Shown here in pieces: positions 53,046 through 61,105 of a stretch of 64,000 bases of DNA (the first letter of the stretch is position 1; every line of letters begins with the position of its first letter). The notes beneath the pieces are model-generated. The model was not told where the DNA came from, did not search any database, and saw nothing but the letters and a program-made list of their open reading frames with translations. Both the position numbers and the translations under genes were made by a program. This DNA comes from Allobosea sp. WAO (lineage in GTDB: Bacteria; Pseudomonadota; Alphaproteobacteria; Rhizobiales; Beijerinckiaceae): positions 124,001 to 188,000 of the forward strand of contig NZ_JXTJ01000017.1 of the NCBI RefSeq assembly GCF_001509835.1, given 5' to 3'.

Positions 53046-53987
53046 ATGGTCGGTATCAGGAAAGTGCTGCTGGCGGCGGTCGCCGTGGTCGGGTTGGGGC
53101 AGGGCGCGCAGGCTTTCGAGCTTGGCGTCATCGGCTTTCAGTTCTCCTCGGAGACGCATGCCCGCGTCGCCAATGCCGCAGCTGCTGCGGCCAAGGCCAA
53201 GGGCTGGAACGTCACGCTGCTCAACTCGGAGGGCGCACTGCCCAAGCACGCCGAGCAGTTCGACGCGCTGATCGCCAAGAAGGTCGATGCGATCATCATC
53301 GCCATGGGCAAGCCGGTCGAGGCCGACGCCCAGTTCAAGGCGGCCAAGGACGCCAAGATCCCGGTCATCACCGTGCAGTCGGGGGCGAGCCCGCACGCGC
53401 TCTTCGACATCCAGACCAACGAGTACAAGGTCGGCGCCGAGGCGGCGCTCTACCTGCTCGGCCAGCTCGGCTACCAGGGCAACATCGTTTCGGCCCGCTT
53501 CGATCTCAACGTCGCCTCGCGTATCCGCGGCAAGCTGCTCGACGCCGTGCTTTCCGAGAACCAGGCGGTGAAGGAACTCGGCAAGTTCTCGATGGCCCGC
53601 ACCCAGAGCTGGCGTGATGATGTCCGCGCCGGCATGCAGGCGCTGCTCCTGCAGAACCAGGGCAAGATCAATGGCATCTGGGCTTCCTTCGACGGCCAGG
53701 CCTACATCATCGACGATCTCCTGCAGGCGCAGGGCGTCAAGAAGGGCCAGATCCCGCTGGTCTCGGTCGATGGCGGCAAGGAGACCTATGCCCGCATCGC
53801 CGACCCGGCTTCGACCTTCATGGCGACCGTCTCCATCCCCTTCGAGGAGATGGGCAAGCAGGCGGTCGACGCGGTTCAGACCATCGTCGTCGACAAGAAG
53901 CCGAAGGAGACGGTGACCTCCGGTCCCTACCTCTTCACCGACGCCGTGCTGGTCGACAAGAGCAACGTCCAGCAGTTCCTGAAGTGA
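53046..53987 (+). CDS. Sugar ABC transporter periplasmic binding protein (RbsB-like)
   Basis: A 313-residue secreted protein. The signal peptide is MVGIRKVLLAAVAVVGLGQG, then AQA. The mature part matches the ribose/autoinducer-2 group of the LacI-like periplasmic fold: ELGVIGFQFSSETHARVANA, LNSEGALPKHAEQFDALIAK, VDAIIIAMGKPVE, IPVITVQSGASPHALFDIQT. It starts 34 nt after the permease gene with GGGGAGAGC upstream. The ligand is probably a pentose-like sugar or a nucleoside, given the nucleoside hydrolase gene downstream (inference). Confidence 0.9.
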   Translation: MVGIRKVLLAAVAVVGLGQGAQAFELGVIGFQFSSETHARVANAAAAAAKAKGWNVTLLNSEGALPKHAEQFDALIAKKVDAIIIAMGKPVEADAQFKAAKDAKIPVITVQSGASPHALFDIQTNEYKVGAEAALYLLGQLGYQGNIVSARFDLNVASRIRGKLLDAVLSENQAVKELGKFSMARTQSWRDDVRAGMQALLLQNQGKINGIWASFDGQAYIIDDLLQAQGVKKGQIPLVSVDGGKETYARIADPASTFMATVSIPFEEMGKQAVDAVQTIVVDKKPKETVTSGPYLFTDAVLVDKSNVQQFLK

Positions 53988-54008
53988 AGATAAGGGCGAA
54001 CCTCTCAT

Positions 54009-54101
54009 CGTCATGGTCGGGCTTGTCCCGACCATCCACGTCTTCCTTCGCCAGCTTTGGTGTTCAAGACGTGGATGCTCGCCACAAGGGCGAGCATGAC
54101 G
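54009..54101. repeat. Long palindromic intergenic repeat
   Basis: CGTCATG...CATCCACGTCTT (from 54009) is matched by AAGACGTGGATG...CATGACG (to 54101). Within each half are smaller dyads (TCGGGCTTGTCCCGA; CTCGCCACAAGGGCGAG). The whole 93-nt unit folds into a cruciform-like structure. It lies between the binding-protein and ATPase genes. Elements of this form are common dispersed intergenic repeats in Bosea/Bradyrhizobium-type genomes. It may protect the upstream mRNA and keep the binding protein in excess. Confidence 0.75.
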
Positions 54102-54126
54102 GACGGAGCGTCCGGAGCCAGTTGCG

Positions 54127-54888
54127 ATGACCGCCACCCCCCTCCTGTCCCTGCGCGGCATCGGCAAGAATTACGGCCCGGTCGTCGCCGTGCGCGAGGT
54201 CGATCTCGACATCCATCCCGGCGAGGTGGTGGCGATCTGCGGCGACAACGGCGCCGGCAAGTCGAGCCTGATCAAGGTGATCTCCGGCGCCGAGGAGGCG
54301 AGCTCGGGCACTATTTCGATGCGCGGCAAGGAGGTCGTCTTCGCCTCGCCGCATGATGCGCTGAGCCACGGCGTCGCCACCATCTATCAGGACCTCGCGC
54401 TGGCGCCGCGCCTTTCCATCGCCCAGAACGTCTTCATGGGCTCGGAGCTGACCAAGCCCGTGCTGCTGCCCTTCCTGCGCGTGCTCGACAAGAAGAGGAT
54501 GGCGCAGGAGGCGCGCGGCTTCCTCAAGCAGCTCTCGGTCACGGTCGAGGACATGGACCGCCCGGTCGAGCGGCTTTCCGGCGGCCAGCGCCAGGCGGTC
54601 GCGATTTCGCGGGCACTGCGCTGGAAGGCCGAGATCATCATCATGGACGAGCCGACGGCGGCGCTCGGCGTCAAGGAGACGGCGCTCGTCCTCGACCTGA
54701 TCCGCAAGCTCAAGGCCGATGGCAAGACGGTGCTGCTGATCAGCCACAACATGCGCGACGTGGTCGCGCTCGCCGACCGCGTTGTGATCATGGGCGCGGG
54801 TCGAAAGTACGTCGATCAGCCGCTCGGCGATCTCACCGCCGACGATCTCAGCCACATGATCATGGCTGGAAACGCCCGCGCGGCCTGA
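54127..54888 (+). CDS. Sugar ABC transporter ATPase, single nucleotide-binding domain
   Basis: A 253-residue NBD. Walker A CGDNGAGKSSLIKVI, signature RLSGGQRQAVAISRAL, Walker B IIIMDEPTAALGV and switch His LLISHNMRDV are all intact. CUT2 ATPases such as RbsA usually have two fused NBDs in about 500 residues. This one has one and should act as a homodimer, as in several rhizobial sugar systems. It works with the permease at 52055 and the binding protein at 53046. A long palindromic repeat separates it from the latter. Confidence 0.92.
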   Translation: MTATPLLSLRGIGKNYGPVVAVREVDLDIHPGEVVAICGDNGAGKSSLIKVISGAEEASSGTISMRGKEVVFASPHDALSHGVATIYQDLALAPRLSIAQNVFMGSELTKPVLLPFLRVLDKKRMAQEARGFLKQLSVTVEDMDRPVERLSGGQRQAVAISRALRWKAEIIIMDEPTAALGVKETALVLDLIRKLKADGKTVLLISHNMRDVVALADRVVIMGAGRKYVDQPLGDLTADDLSHMIMAGNARAA

Positions 54889-54893
54889 AGATC

Positions 54894-55823
54894 ATGCGCG
54901 AAACCACCATCATCGACACCGATCCCGGCCAGGACGACGCCGTCGCCCTGCTGCTTGCCTTCGCCAGCGCTGGCGAGCTCGACCTGAAGGCGATCACCAC
55001 CGTCGCCGGCAATGTCCCGGTGGCGCAGACCACGGCCAATGCGCTACGCATCCGCGAGCTTTGCGGGCGCGAGGACGTGCCCGTCCATCGCGGCGCGGAC
55101 GTGCCGCTGGTCTACCCGCTATCTACGGCGGAGTTCGTCTGCGGCCCGGACGGGCTTGCTGGCGCCGACCTGCCGCCGCCGCGCGGCGAGGTGGCGCCCG
55201 GCCATGCGGTCGAGGCGCTGATCGCAACCTTGCGCGCAGCGCCGGATGACGGCGTCACGCTCTGCCCACTCGGGCCGCTGACCAATCTCGCGCTTGCTTT
55301 CCGGCTGGCGCCCGATGTGTTGCCGAAAGTGAAGCGCATCGTCTTGATGGGCGGGGCGCTGGCGCTCGGAAACGTCACCCCGGCTGCCGAGTTCAACATC
55401 CATGTCGATCCGCATGCGGCCGCGATCGTCTTTGGCTGCGGCCGGCCGATCGTGATGATGGGCCTCGGCGTCACGCTGCAGGCCATCGCCGCGCACGAGC
55501 AGGTCGCGCGCCTGCTCGAACACGGCAACGCCGCCGGCCGCGTTGTGCACGGCATGCTGACGCGGCCTCGCCCCGGCGGGCTCGGCACGGTCGGCCATCC
55601 CATGCACGACCCCTGCGTTATCGCCTTTCTGCTCTGGCCCGAGCTGTTCTCCGGCCGCGACTGCTTCGTCGAGGTCGAGACCAGTGACGGCCCCTTGCGC
55701 GGGCGCACCACCATCGACTGGAACGGCCGCCTGAAGCGCGAGCCCAACGCCCATGTCGTCGCGACTGTCCAGGCCGAGACGCTGTTCGAGCGGATGTTCG
55801 CCCGCCTCGCGACGCTGCCCTGA
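54894..55823 (+). CDS. Nucleoside hydrolase (IunH/RihA-like)
   Basis: A 309-residue inosine-uridine preferring nucleoside hydrolase. The calcium/ribose site is IDTDPGQDDAVALLLAF, with a second pattern AEFNIHVDPHAAAIVFGC and the C-terminal HDPCVIAFLLWPELF containing the usual Asp. It cleaves N-ribosidic bonds to release ribose. The third motif reads MMGLGVTLQ where most members have GLDVT, a small deviation. The start is 5 nt after the ATPase stop. With the importer, FGGY kinase and SDR this suggests uptake and breakdown of a nucleoside or a related glycoside. Confidence 0.9.
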   Translation: MRETTIIDTDPGQDDAVALLLAFASAGELDLKAITTVAGNVPVAQTTANALRIRELCGREDVPVHRGADVPLVYPLSTAEFVCGPDGLAGADLPPPRGEVAPGHAVEALIATLRAAPDDGVTLCPLGPLTNLALAFRLAPDVLPKVKRIVLMGGALALGNVTPAAEFNIHVDPHAAAIVFGCGRPIVMMGLGVTLQAIAAHEQVARLLEHGNAAGRVVHGMLTRPRPGGLGTVGHPMHDPCVIAFLLWPELFSGRDCFVEVETSDGPLRGRTTIDWNGRLKREPNAHVVATVQAETLFERMFARLATLP

Positions 55824-55835
55824 CCGGAGAAGATC

Positions 55836-56357
55836 ATGCCCCATTTCGTCGAGGAACTGCAGCAGGAGGCTGTGGACTCCATCGCCGCCATGCAGAAGGC
55901 TGCCCTTGCCGCGCGTCACATCCACGCCCGCGCCGAGCTGATGCGGCACATGCTGACCACTGCCCGCAAGGTCGCCGACAAGCCGAAGGCTGAGGCCGTC
56001 GAAACGGTCGTGCGCGAATGGATGGACGCCTGGAATCTCGGTCGCGCGGAATGGCCGCATATCGCCCGCGAGATGGAGGCCTTCACCGAGGCCTTCCACG
56101 ACTATGCCAATGATCCGAGCGACGCCCATGACGCCGCGCTGCGCCAGAGCTGCGAGGCGCTCGACGCCGCCCTCGCGCGCGAAGGCACCTCGATCAGCGA
56201 CCAGATGGCCTTCCGCTCGCAATGTGCCCATCGCTGGTGGGAGCTGGTCGTGCCGGTCCCGGCCGATCTGCCCGGCGCCAAGCCGCGCCCCTCGGTTCCG
56301 CCACTGGCGGAAGCGGCGCGGTTCTGGGACGCCGGCTGCGCCGACTTCTGCCGGTGA
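55836..56357 (+). CDS. Unknown 173-residue helical protein in the sugar/nucleoside operon
   Basis: It follows the nucleoside hydrolase by 12 nt and overlaps the GNAT gene by 4 nt (GTGA). The protein is almost entirely helical: VEELQQEAVDSIAAMQKAAL, AARHIHARAELMRHMLTTAR, EWMDAWNLGRAEWPHIAREM, CAHRWWELVVPVP. Two Cys near the end (DAGCADFC) and several His and Glu could bind a metal. No family is recognised. The tight spacing indicates that it belongs to the operon. Confidence 0.7.
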   Translation: MPHFVEELQQEAVDSIAAMQKAALAARHIHARAELMRHMLTTARKVADKPKAEAVETVVREWMDAWNLGRAEWPHIAREMEAFTEAFHDYANDPSDAHDAALRQSCEALDAALAREGTSISDQMAFRSQCAHRWWELVVPVPADLPGAKPRPSVPPLAEAARFWDAGCADFCR

Positions 56358-57217
56358 GCGCCTTGCCTAACGCCGTTGGCGCAGCCCATCTGCGCGCGCT
56401 GACGCCGGATGATCTCGACGCCTGCCATCGCCTGTCGCAACAGGTCGGCTGGGCTCATCGGCGCGAGGACTGGGCGCTGGTGCTAGGCCTCGGCCAGGGG
56501 CTCGCCGCCATCGCCGCGGGCGAGGTGGTCGGCACCGCGATGTGGTGGACGTTCGGCTCCGGCCACGCCTCGCTCGGCAGCATCATCGTCGCGCCCGAGC
56601 GCCAGGGCGCCGGCCTCGGCAAGCTGCTGATGCAGGGGCTGCTCGATGCCACCAGAGGCCGTTCGCGCGGCCTGATCGCGACCGAGCAGGGGCGGCCGCT
56701 CTATGCGAAATACGGCTTCGAGCCGGTCGGGACGGTGCTGCAGCACCAGGGGCCGGCGCCCGCAGTCGGGCTTCCGCCTCTGGGGCCGAGTGAGACTCTG
56801 CGCCTTGCGACCGAGGCCGACCTTCCCGTTTTGGCCGCGCTCGACGAAGCCGCGACCGGTCTTCCGCGTGCCCCGGTTCTCTCGGCCCTGCTCGGTCGCG
56901 GCGAGGCGTATGTTCTGGATCGGGACGGCGTCGCCGCGGGCTTCTCGGTCCTGCGCCGCCGCGGGCTTGGCTGGCTGATCGGCCCCGTCGCTGCCGTCGA
57001 CTATCGGGCCGCGCGCTGCCTGATCGCGCATGGCCTAGCGGCCCGGCCGAGCGAGTTCATCCGCGTCGACGTGCCTGCGCCGACGGGCCTCGGCAGCTGG
57101 CTGACGGAGCTGGGCTTGCCGGAAGTCGATACCGGCCTGGTGATGCTGTGCGGCGAGCGGCCGGCGCCCCCCGGTCCGGCCAGGCTCTTCGCGCTGGTCA
57201 ACCAGGCGCTGGGCTGA
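56354..57217 (+). CDS. GNAT N-acetyltransferase with two GNAT-like halves
   Basis: 287 residues. The N-terminal half is a clear GNAT domain: LTPDDLDACHRLSQQVGWAH, GSIIVAPERQGAGLGKLLMQ (acetyl-CoA loop Q/RxxGxG/A), and YAKYGFEPVGTVLQHQG. The second half (from about residue 140) looks like a degenerate GNAT or sterol-carrier-like fold (LRLATEADLPVLAALDEAAT; AYVLDRDGVAAGFSVLRRRG). The substrate is unknown. I use the GTG at 56354, which overlaps the preceding stop. The 3' end overlaps the convergent rcnA by 20 nt. Confidence 0.83.
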   Translation: MSALPNAVGAAHLRALTPDDLDACHRLSQQVGWAHRREDWALVLGLGQGLAAIAAGEVVGTAMWWTFGSGHASLGSIIVAPERQGAGLGKLLMQGLLDATRGRSRGLIATEQGRPLYAKYGFEPVGTVLQHQGPAPAVGLPPLGPSETLRLATEADLPVLAALDEAATGLPRAPVLSALLGRGEAYVLDRDGVAAGFSVLRRRGLGWLIGPVAAVDYRAARCLIAHGLAARPSEFIRVDVPAPTGLGSWLTELGLPEVDTGLVMLCGERPAPPGPARLFALVNQALG

Positions 57218-58106
57218 CCAGCATCGCCGCGGCGCGCGCCGCCTGCACCTGCAGGCCGCTCCAGCCGTGATAGACGGTGTACAGGCCGACGAGCACGATC
57301 AAGACGCCCGAGACATAGGGCGCCCTTGCCGAGAGAGTCGAAAGCCAGTTCGACCGCTTCTCGACCGCTCGCAGGCTGAGCGAGGCGGCGATACCGACCG
57401 AAACCAGCGTCAGTGCCAGACCGATCGAGAAGCACAGCACCAGCACCGCGCCGAGCGCGATCTCGCGCAGCTGCATGCAGATCAGCAGCACGGTGATCGC
57501 GGCCGGGCAGGGGATCAGCCCGCCGGTCAGCCCGAACAAGGCGATTTGCCAGGTCGTCACCGGCCGGTCGGTGAAGCGTCTGCGAATGTCCTCCGCATGG
57601 GCGCGCTGATGGGCGTCCATCGGTTCTTCGCTGTCGGCGGCATGGTGATGACGATGGCTCTGACCGTGCGAGTGGCCATGCGCGTGTCCATGCCCGTGCG
57701 AATGACTATGGCGATGCCCGCCGCCCTCGCCATGGCCGTGACCGACCGGCCGCAGTGCGCGCTGCCCCTGCCAAGTTCGCCATAGCATCCAGAACGCGAT
57801 CGCAATGATGATCAGGCCGGAGGCGAGCTGGAACCAGGGCTCCGTCGCCTCGGCGTCGAGATCACGCGCCAGATAGAGACCGGTGAGGGCGACTGCCCAG
57901 ACCACGAGCGTGTGGGACAACGTCGCGGCGAGCCCGAGCAGGATTGCTTGCGGAACGGACCCTCGTACAGCGACGATGAAGGCCGCCATCATCGTCTTGG
58001 AATGGCCGGGCTCGAGCCCGTGCAGTGCGCCGAGCAGGATCGCGCTCGGAATGAACAGCCAGGCATGGCCCGCACCCTGTGCGAGCAGTTCGGTAAAACT
58101 AGGCAC
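57198..58106 (-). CDS. rcnA: Nickel/cobalt efflux protein RcnA (NicO family)
   Basis: 302 residues and very close in layout to E. coli RcnA: PSFTELLAQGAGHAWLFIPS, AILLGALHGLEPGHSKTMMA, LGLAATLSHTLVVW, WFQLASGLIIIAIAFWMLWR, then a His-rich cytoplasmic loop (alternating His/Gly/Ser, with HRHSHSHGHGHAHGHSH), AHAEDIRRRFTDRPVTTWQI and LFGLTGGLIPCPAAITVLLI. It exports Ni2+ and Co2+ across the inner membrane. The GTG at 58106 aligns with the known N-terminus, and the longer frame upstream is intergenic. It is divergent from the CsoR/RcnR-like regulator gene. Confidence 0.9.
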   Translation of the reverse strand: MPSFTELLAQGAGHAWLFIPSAILLGALHGLEPGHSKTMMAAFIVAVRGSVPQAILLGLAATLSHTLVVWAVALTGLYLARDLDAEATEPWFQLASGLIIIAIAFWMLWRTWQGQRALRPVGHGHGEGGGHRHSHSHGHGHAHGHSHGQSHRHHHAADSEEPMDAHQRAHAEDIRRRFTDRPVTTWQIALFGLTGGLIPCPAAITVLLICMQLREIALGAVLVLCFSIGLALTLVSVGIAASLSLRAVEKRSNWLSTLSARAPYVSGVLIVLVGLYTVYHGWSGLQVQAARAAAMLVSPAPG

Positions 58107-58342
58107 GAAATGGCCCCGGATCCGGAACGGATCGCGCGCTGCCGTGCCGTCCGGCTCTGCCGGCGCTGGTCGGGGGCGCCCGTCTCGTCCTCGCCCGCCC
58201 GATCTTCGGGGATGCGCCCGGTCTCGCGCCGGCGCCTGCCCGATCGGACCGCTGCTTGCCTTGGCACGCATCCCGCCCCGGCCCGACGCAGCCGGCTGGC
58301 GGCCATGCGCGCGATCGATATGCGCAAGCACCGTGGCAGGTC

Positions 58343-58363
58343 TATAACCTCCCGGGGAGGATA
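58343..58363. promoter_or_regulatory. Candidate RcnR/CsoR-type operator
   Basis: TATAACCTCCCGGGGAGGATA is a near-perfect palindrome with G/C-tract arms (CCTCCC/GGGGAGG) flanked by TAT/ATA. G-tract dyads between AT flanks are typical of CsoR/RcnR-family operators. It ends 8 nt before the regulator ATG at 58372, in the 265-nt region shared with divergent rcnA, so bound repressor could block the regulator promoter and perhaps rcnA. It also covers part of the ribosome-site region. Confidence 0.6.
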
Positions 58364-58371
58364 GGAGCAAG

Positions 58372-58662
58372 ATGCAGGACGAGGCTCACGCCCGGATCCA
58401 CCATCACCGGAATCCGGAGGTCATCACCCGGCTGAGGCGGGCGGAGGGACATTTGCGCGCGACCATAGAGATGGTCGTCAATGTCCGCTCCTGCCTCGAC
58501 ATCGCGCAGCAATTGCAGGCGGTCGAAGGCGCAATCGCGAATGCTCGCAAGATTCTGATCCAGGAGCATATCGACCATTGCCTGGAGGAGGCTGCCGGTC
58601 ACATCCCGGACGGTTCGCGCGAGCTCCTGGCCGAGTTCAAGGCGATGACCAAGTTCCTCTGA
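58372..58662 (+). CDS. CsoR/RcnR-family metal-responsive repressor
   Basis: A 96-residue all-helical tetrameric repressor. Metal ligand positions C41, H66 and C70 have exactly the 25/4 spacing of the Cu(I) sensor CsoR. The N-terminus carries HHH (residues 10-12), and N-terminal His is used by the Ni/Co sensor RcnR. It has the family core VITRLRRAEGHLRATIEMVV, QQLQAVEGAIANARKILIQE and HIDHCLEE. Its gene is divergent from rcnA, which points to nickel/cobalt control, similar to DmeR of rhizobia. AGGAG precedes the ATG. Confidence 0.87.
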   Translation: MQDEAHARIHHHRNPEVITRLRRAEGHLRATIEMVVNVRSCLDIAQQLQAVEGAIANARKILIQEHIDHCLEEAAGHIPDGSRELLAEFKAMTKFL

Positions 58663-58765
58663 AACGGCGCCAGCGAATGGCCGGGTTGCCCGCATGGCGG
58701 TGGCGGTCCGGCGCCCGGTCGCGCATGATCGTGATTGAAACGATTAAAACCAAAGCGGAGGAATT

Positions 58766-59530
58766 ATGCTTGACGACCTGAAGGGCATGCGCGCCCTGAT
58801 CACCGGCTCCAGCACCGGCATCGGCGCGGCCGTCGCCAAGGCCTATGCGGCCCATGGCATGCGCGTCATCGTCCACTACAAGTCGAGCGAGGCGGAGGCG
58901 AATGCGGTCGTCGCCGAGATCCGCGCTGCGGGCGGCGAGGCCCATGCGCTCCAGGCGGACGTCTCCGACAGCGCTGCGACCGAGGATCTGGTCGGCAAGG
59001 CGGCCGAAAAGCTCGGCGGGCTCGACGTCCTCGTCAACAATGCCGGCGCGCTTGTCAAACGCACCCCGATCGGCGAGGTCGACGATGCCTTCTTCGACAG
59101 CGTCGTCGATCTCAATGTCCGCTCGGTCGTGATGGCCTCGAAGGCGGCGCTGCCGCACCTCAAGCAATCCGGCCATTCCAGCGTCATCAACCTGAGCTCG
59201 GTCGCGGCGCGTAATGGCGGCGGCCCGGGCTCGTCGCTCTATGCCAGCTCCAAGGCCTTCGTGCTCAACCTGACCCGTGGCATGGCCAAGGAGTTCCTGC
59301 CCTTCGGCATCCGCGTCAACGCGGTCTCGCCGGGCGTGATCATGACGCCGTTCCATGAGCGCTATTCGACGCCGCAGCAGATCGAGGCGATGCGCCAGAC
59401 GATTCCGATGGGTCGCCTCGGCACGCCGCAGGAGAATGTCGGCGCGTTCCTGTTCTTCGCCAGCCCATCGATGAGTGGCTACATCACCGGCCAGACCCTC
59501 GAGGTCAATGGCGGCCAGTTCATGGTGTAG
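58766..59530 (+). CDS. Short-chain dehydrogenase/reductase (glucose dehydrogenase / FabG-like)
   Basis: A 254-residue SDR. It has TGSSTGIG (residues 13-20), NNAGALV, the catalytic SSVAARNGGGPGSSLYASSK segment (Ser, Tyr, Lys), and the VNAVSPGVIMTPF loop. The ASPSMSGYITGQTLEVNGGQ C-terminus is typical of oxidoreductases named glucose 1-dehydrogenase or 3-oxoacyl-ACP reductase. The substrate cannot be told. A GGAGG lies 5 nt before the ATG. It appears to be a single-gene unit. Confidence 0.9.
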   Translation: MLDDLKGMRALITGSSTGIGAAVAKAYAAHGMRVIVHYKSSEAEANAVVAEIRAAGGEAHALQADVSDSAATEDLVGKAAEKLGGLDVLVNNAGALVKRTPIGEVDDAFFDSVVDLNVRSVVMASKAALPHLKQSGHSSVINLSSVAARNGGGPGSSLYASSKAFVLNLTRGMAKEFLPFGIRVNAVSPGVIMTPFHERYSTPQQIEAMRQTIPMGRLGTPQENVGAFLFFASPSMSGYITGQTLEVNGGQFMV

Positions 59531-59612
59531 CCGGCAAGGCGTCGACGTGGAGCTTGACGCGCCCGTCGGCGCCGACAATGGTCGGGCGCGTTGAGGCGGC
59601 TCGGGGTGGCCT

Positions 59613-60917
59613 GTGACTTTGTTCAGCAGCAATCAGGCCGCGGCCCGGCATCGACGTTCCGCGGCGCCTGCGGTGTTCCTGCTGGGCGGCCTGCTCGCCG
59701 GCTGTGCCGGTGACGTCAAGGGCGTGCTCGGGCCCGTCGCGGCGACAGTGCCGGGAACCAGCAAGGTCACCATGCTGGTTGGCACGACGCGCGCGCCCGA
59801 TGCGGATGAGGGCGTGCTGTTCTCGGGCGAGCGTGGCAAGAGCGCTTTCGCCGAGATCACCGTCTCCCTGCCGCCGGACGGCAAGCGCGCTGTCGGCGAG
59901 GTGCAGTGGCCGAGCAAACTGCCCGGCAATCCGGCGACCGATTTCGTAACGCTGAAGGTCGAGAAGCTCGATCGGACCGCCGCGCTGGCGCGCCTGCATT
60001 CGGCAGCGTCGAAGGTGCCGAAGCGCCGGGTCATGGTCTTCATCCACGGTTTCAACAACCGCTTCGAGGATGCGGTCTATCGCTTCGCCCAGATCGTTCA
60101 TGATTCCGGCGCCGAGGTCGTGCCGGTGCTGTTCACCTGGCCATCACGCGGCTCGATCTTCGCCTATGGCTATGATCGCGAGAGCACCAACTACTCCCGC
60201 CACGCCCTCGAGAACCTGCTGCAAGCGCTCGCCCGCGACCCGGCGGTCGGCGAGGTCTCGATCCTCGCCCACTCCATGGGCAACTGGCTCACGCTCGAGG
60301 CGCTGACGCTGATGGCGATCCGCAATCGCGGGATTCCCGCGAAGATCGCCAATGTCATGCTGGCGTCGCCCGACGTCGACGTCGACGTCTTCCGCACCCA
60401 GGTCAAAGAGATGGAGGGGCGCCGTCCGAAGTTCACCCTGTTCGTCTCGCAGGACGACCGGGCGCTCGCCGTCTCCCGCCGCGTCTGGGGCTCGACGGCC
60501 CGCCTCGGCGCGATCGATCCTGATGTCGAGCCCTATAAAAGCGAGATGGAGGCGGACAAGATCACCGTCCTCAATCTCACCAAGCTGAAGAGCGGCGACA
60601 GCCTCAACCACGGCAAGTTCGCCGAGAGCCCCGAAGTGGTGAAGCTGATCGGCACGCGCTTGGTTTCCGGCCAGCCGATCACCGATTCGCGCGTCGGCAT
60701 CGGTGACCGGCTGATCCAGGCGACCGGCACGGCGGCGGCAGCCGTCGGTACCGCGGCGGGCCTCGTCGTCTCGGCGCCGATCGCCGTCATCGACCCGCAT
60801 ACCCGAAACAATTTCGGCGACAAGGTCGAGGAACTCGGGCGCAACATCCAGGATGCCGGCGAGACGGCCGGACACGCCGTGACCTCGCCATTGGAGCGCG
60901 TCAGCCAGCCCAGGTAA
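59613..60917 (+). CDS. DUF900 alpha/beta-hydrolase lipoprotein
   Basis: 434 residues. The N-terminus has a lipoprotein signal (AVFLLGGLLAGC, lipobox LAGC). The hydrolase domain (about 50-330) matches the DUF900 group: VTMLVGTTRAPDADEGVLFS, the first strand RRVMVFIHGFNNRFEDAVYR, LFTWPSRGSIFAYGYDRES, nucleophile AHSMGNWLTLEAL, and VMLASPDVDVDVFRTQV. The C-terminal 100 residues are a low-complexity Ala/Gly segment. The natural substrate is unknown. The start is the GTG at 59613. It is convergent with tonB. Confidence 0.85.
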   Translation: MTLFSSNQAAARHRRSAAPAVFLLGGLLAGCAGDVKGVLGPVAATVPGTSKVTMLVGTTRAPDADEGVLFSGERGKSAFAEITVSLPPDGKRAVGEVQWPSKLPGNPATDFVTLKVEKLDRTAALARLHSAASKVPKRRVMVFIHGFNNRFEDAVYRFAQIVHDSGAEVVPVLFTWPSRGSIFAYGYDRESTNYSRHALENLLQALARDPAVGEVSILAHSMGNWLTLEALTLMAIRNRGIPAKIANVMLASPDVDVDVFRTQVKEMEGRRPKFTLFVSQDDRALAVSRRVWGSTARLGAIDPDVEPYKSEMEADKITVLNLTKLKSGDSLNHGKFAESPEVVKLIGTRLVSGQPITDSRVGIGDRLIQATGTAAAAVGTAAGLVVSAPIAVIDPHTRNNFGDKVEELGRNIQDAGETAGHAVTSPLERVSQPR

Positions 60918-61105
60918 AGGAGCGGGGGGCGGCCGATCGAAAGGCAGGTCCAGGCCCGGTGCTGAAAAGTGGAGATCACTTTGGCGCGCCCACGCCTCGG
61001 CGACGGATGGCGCCGGCCAAGGATGGATCGCTGCTCCGCGACCGGTCGGTTGGACACAGGTGACGTCGGACGCCAGCGACGGAGCGCGCCGGCCGCCTCT
61101 GCTTC

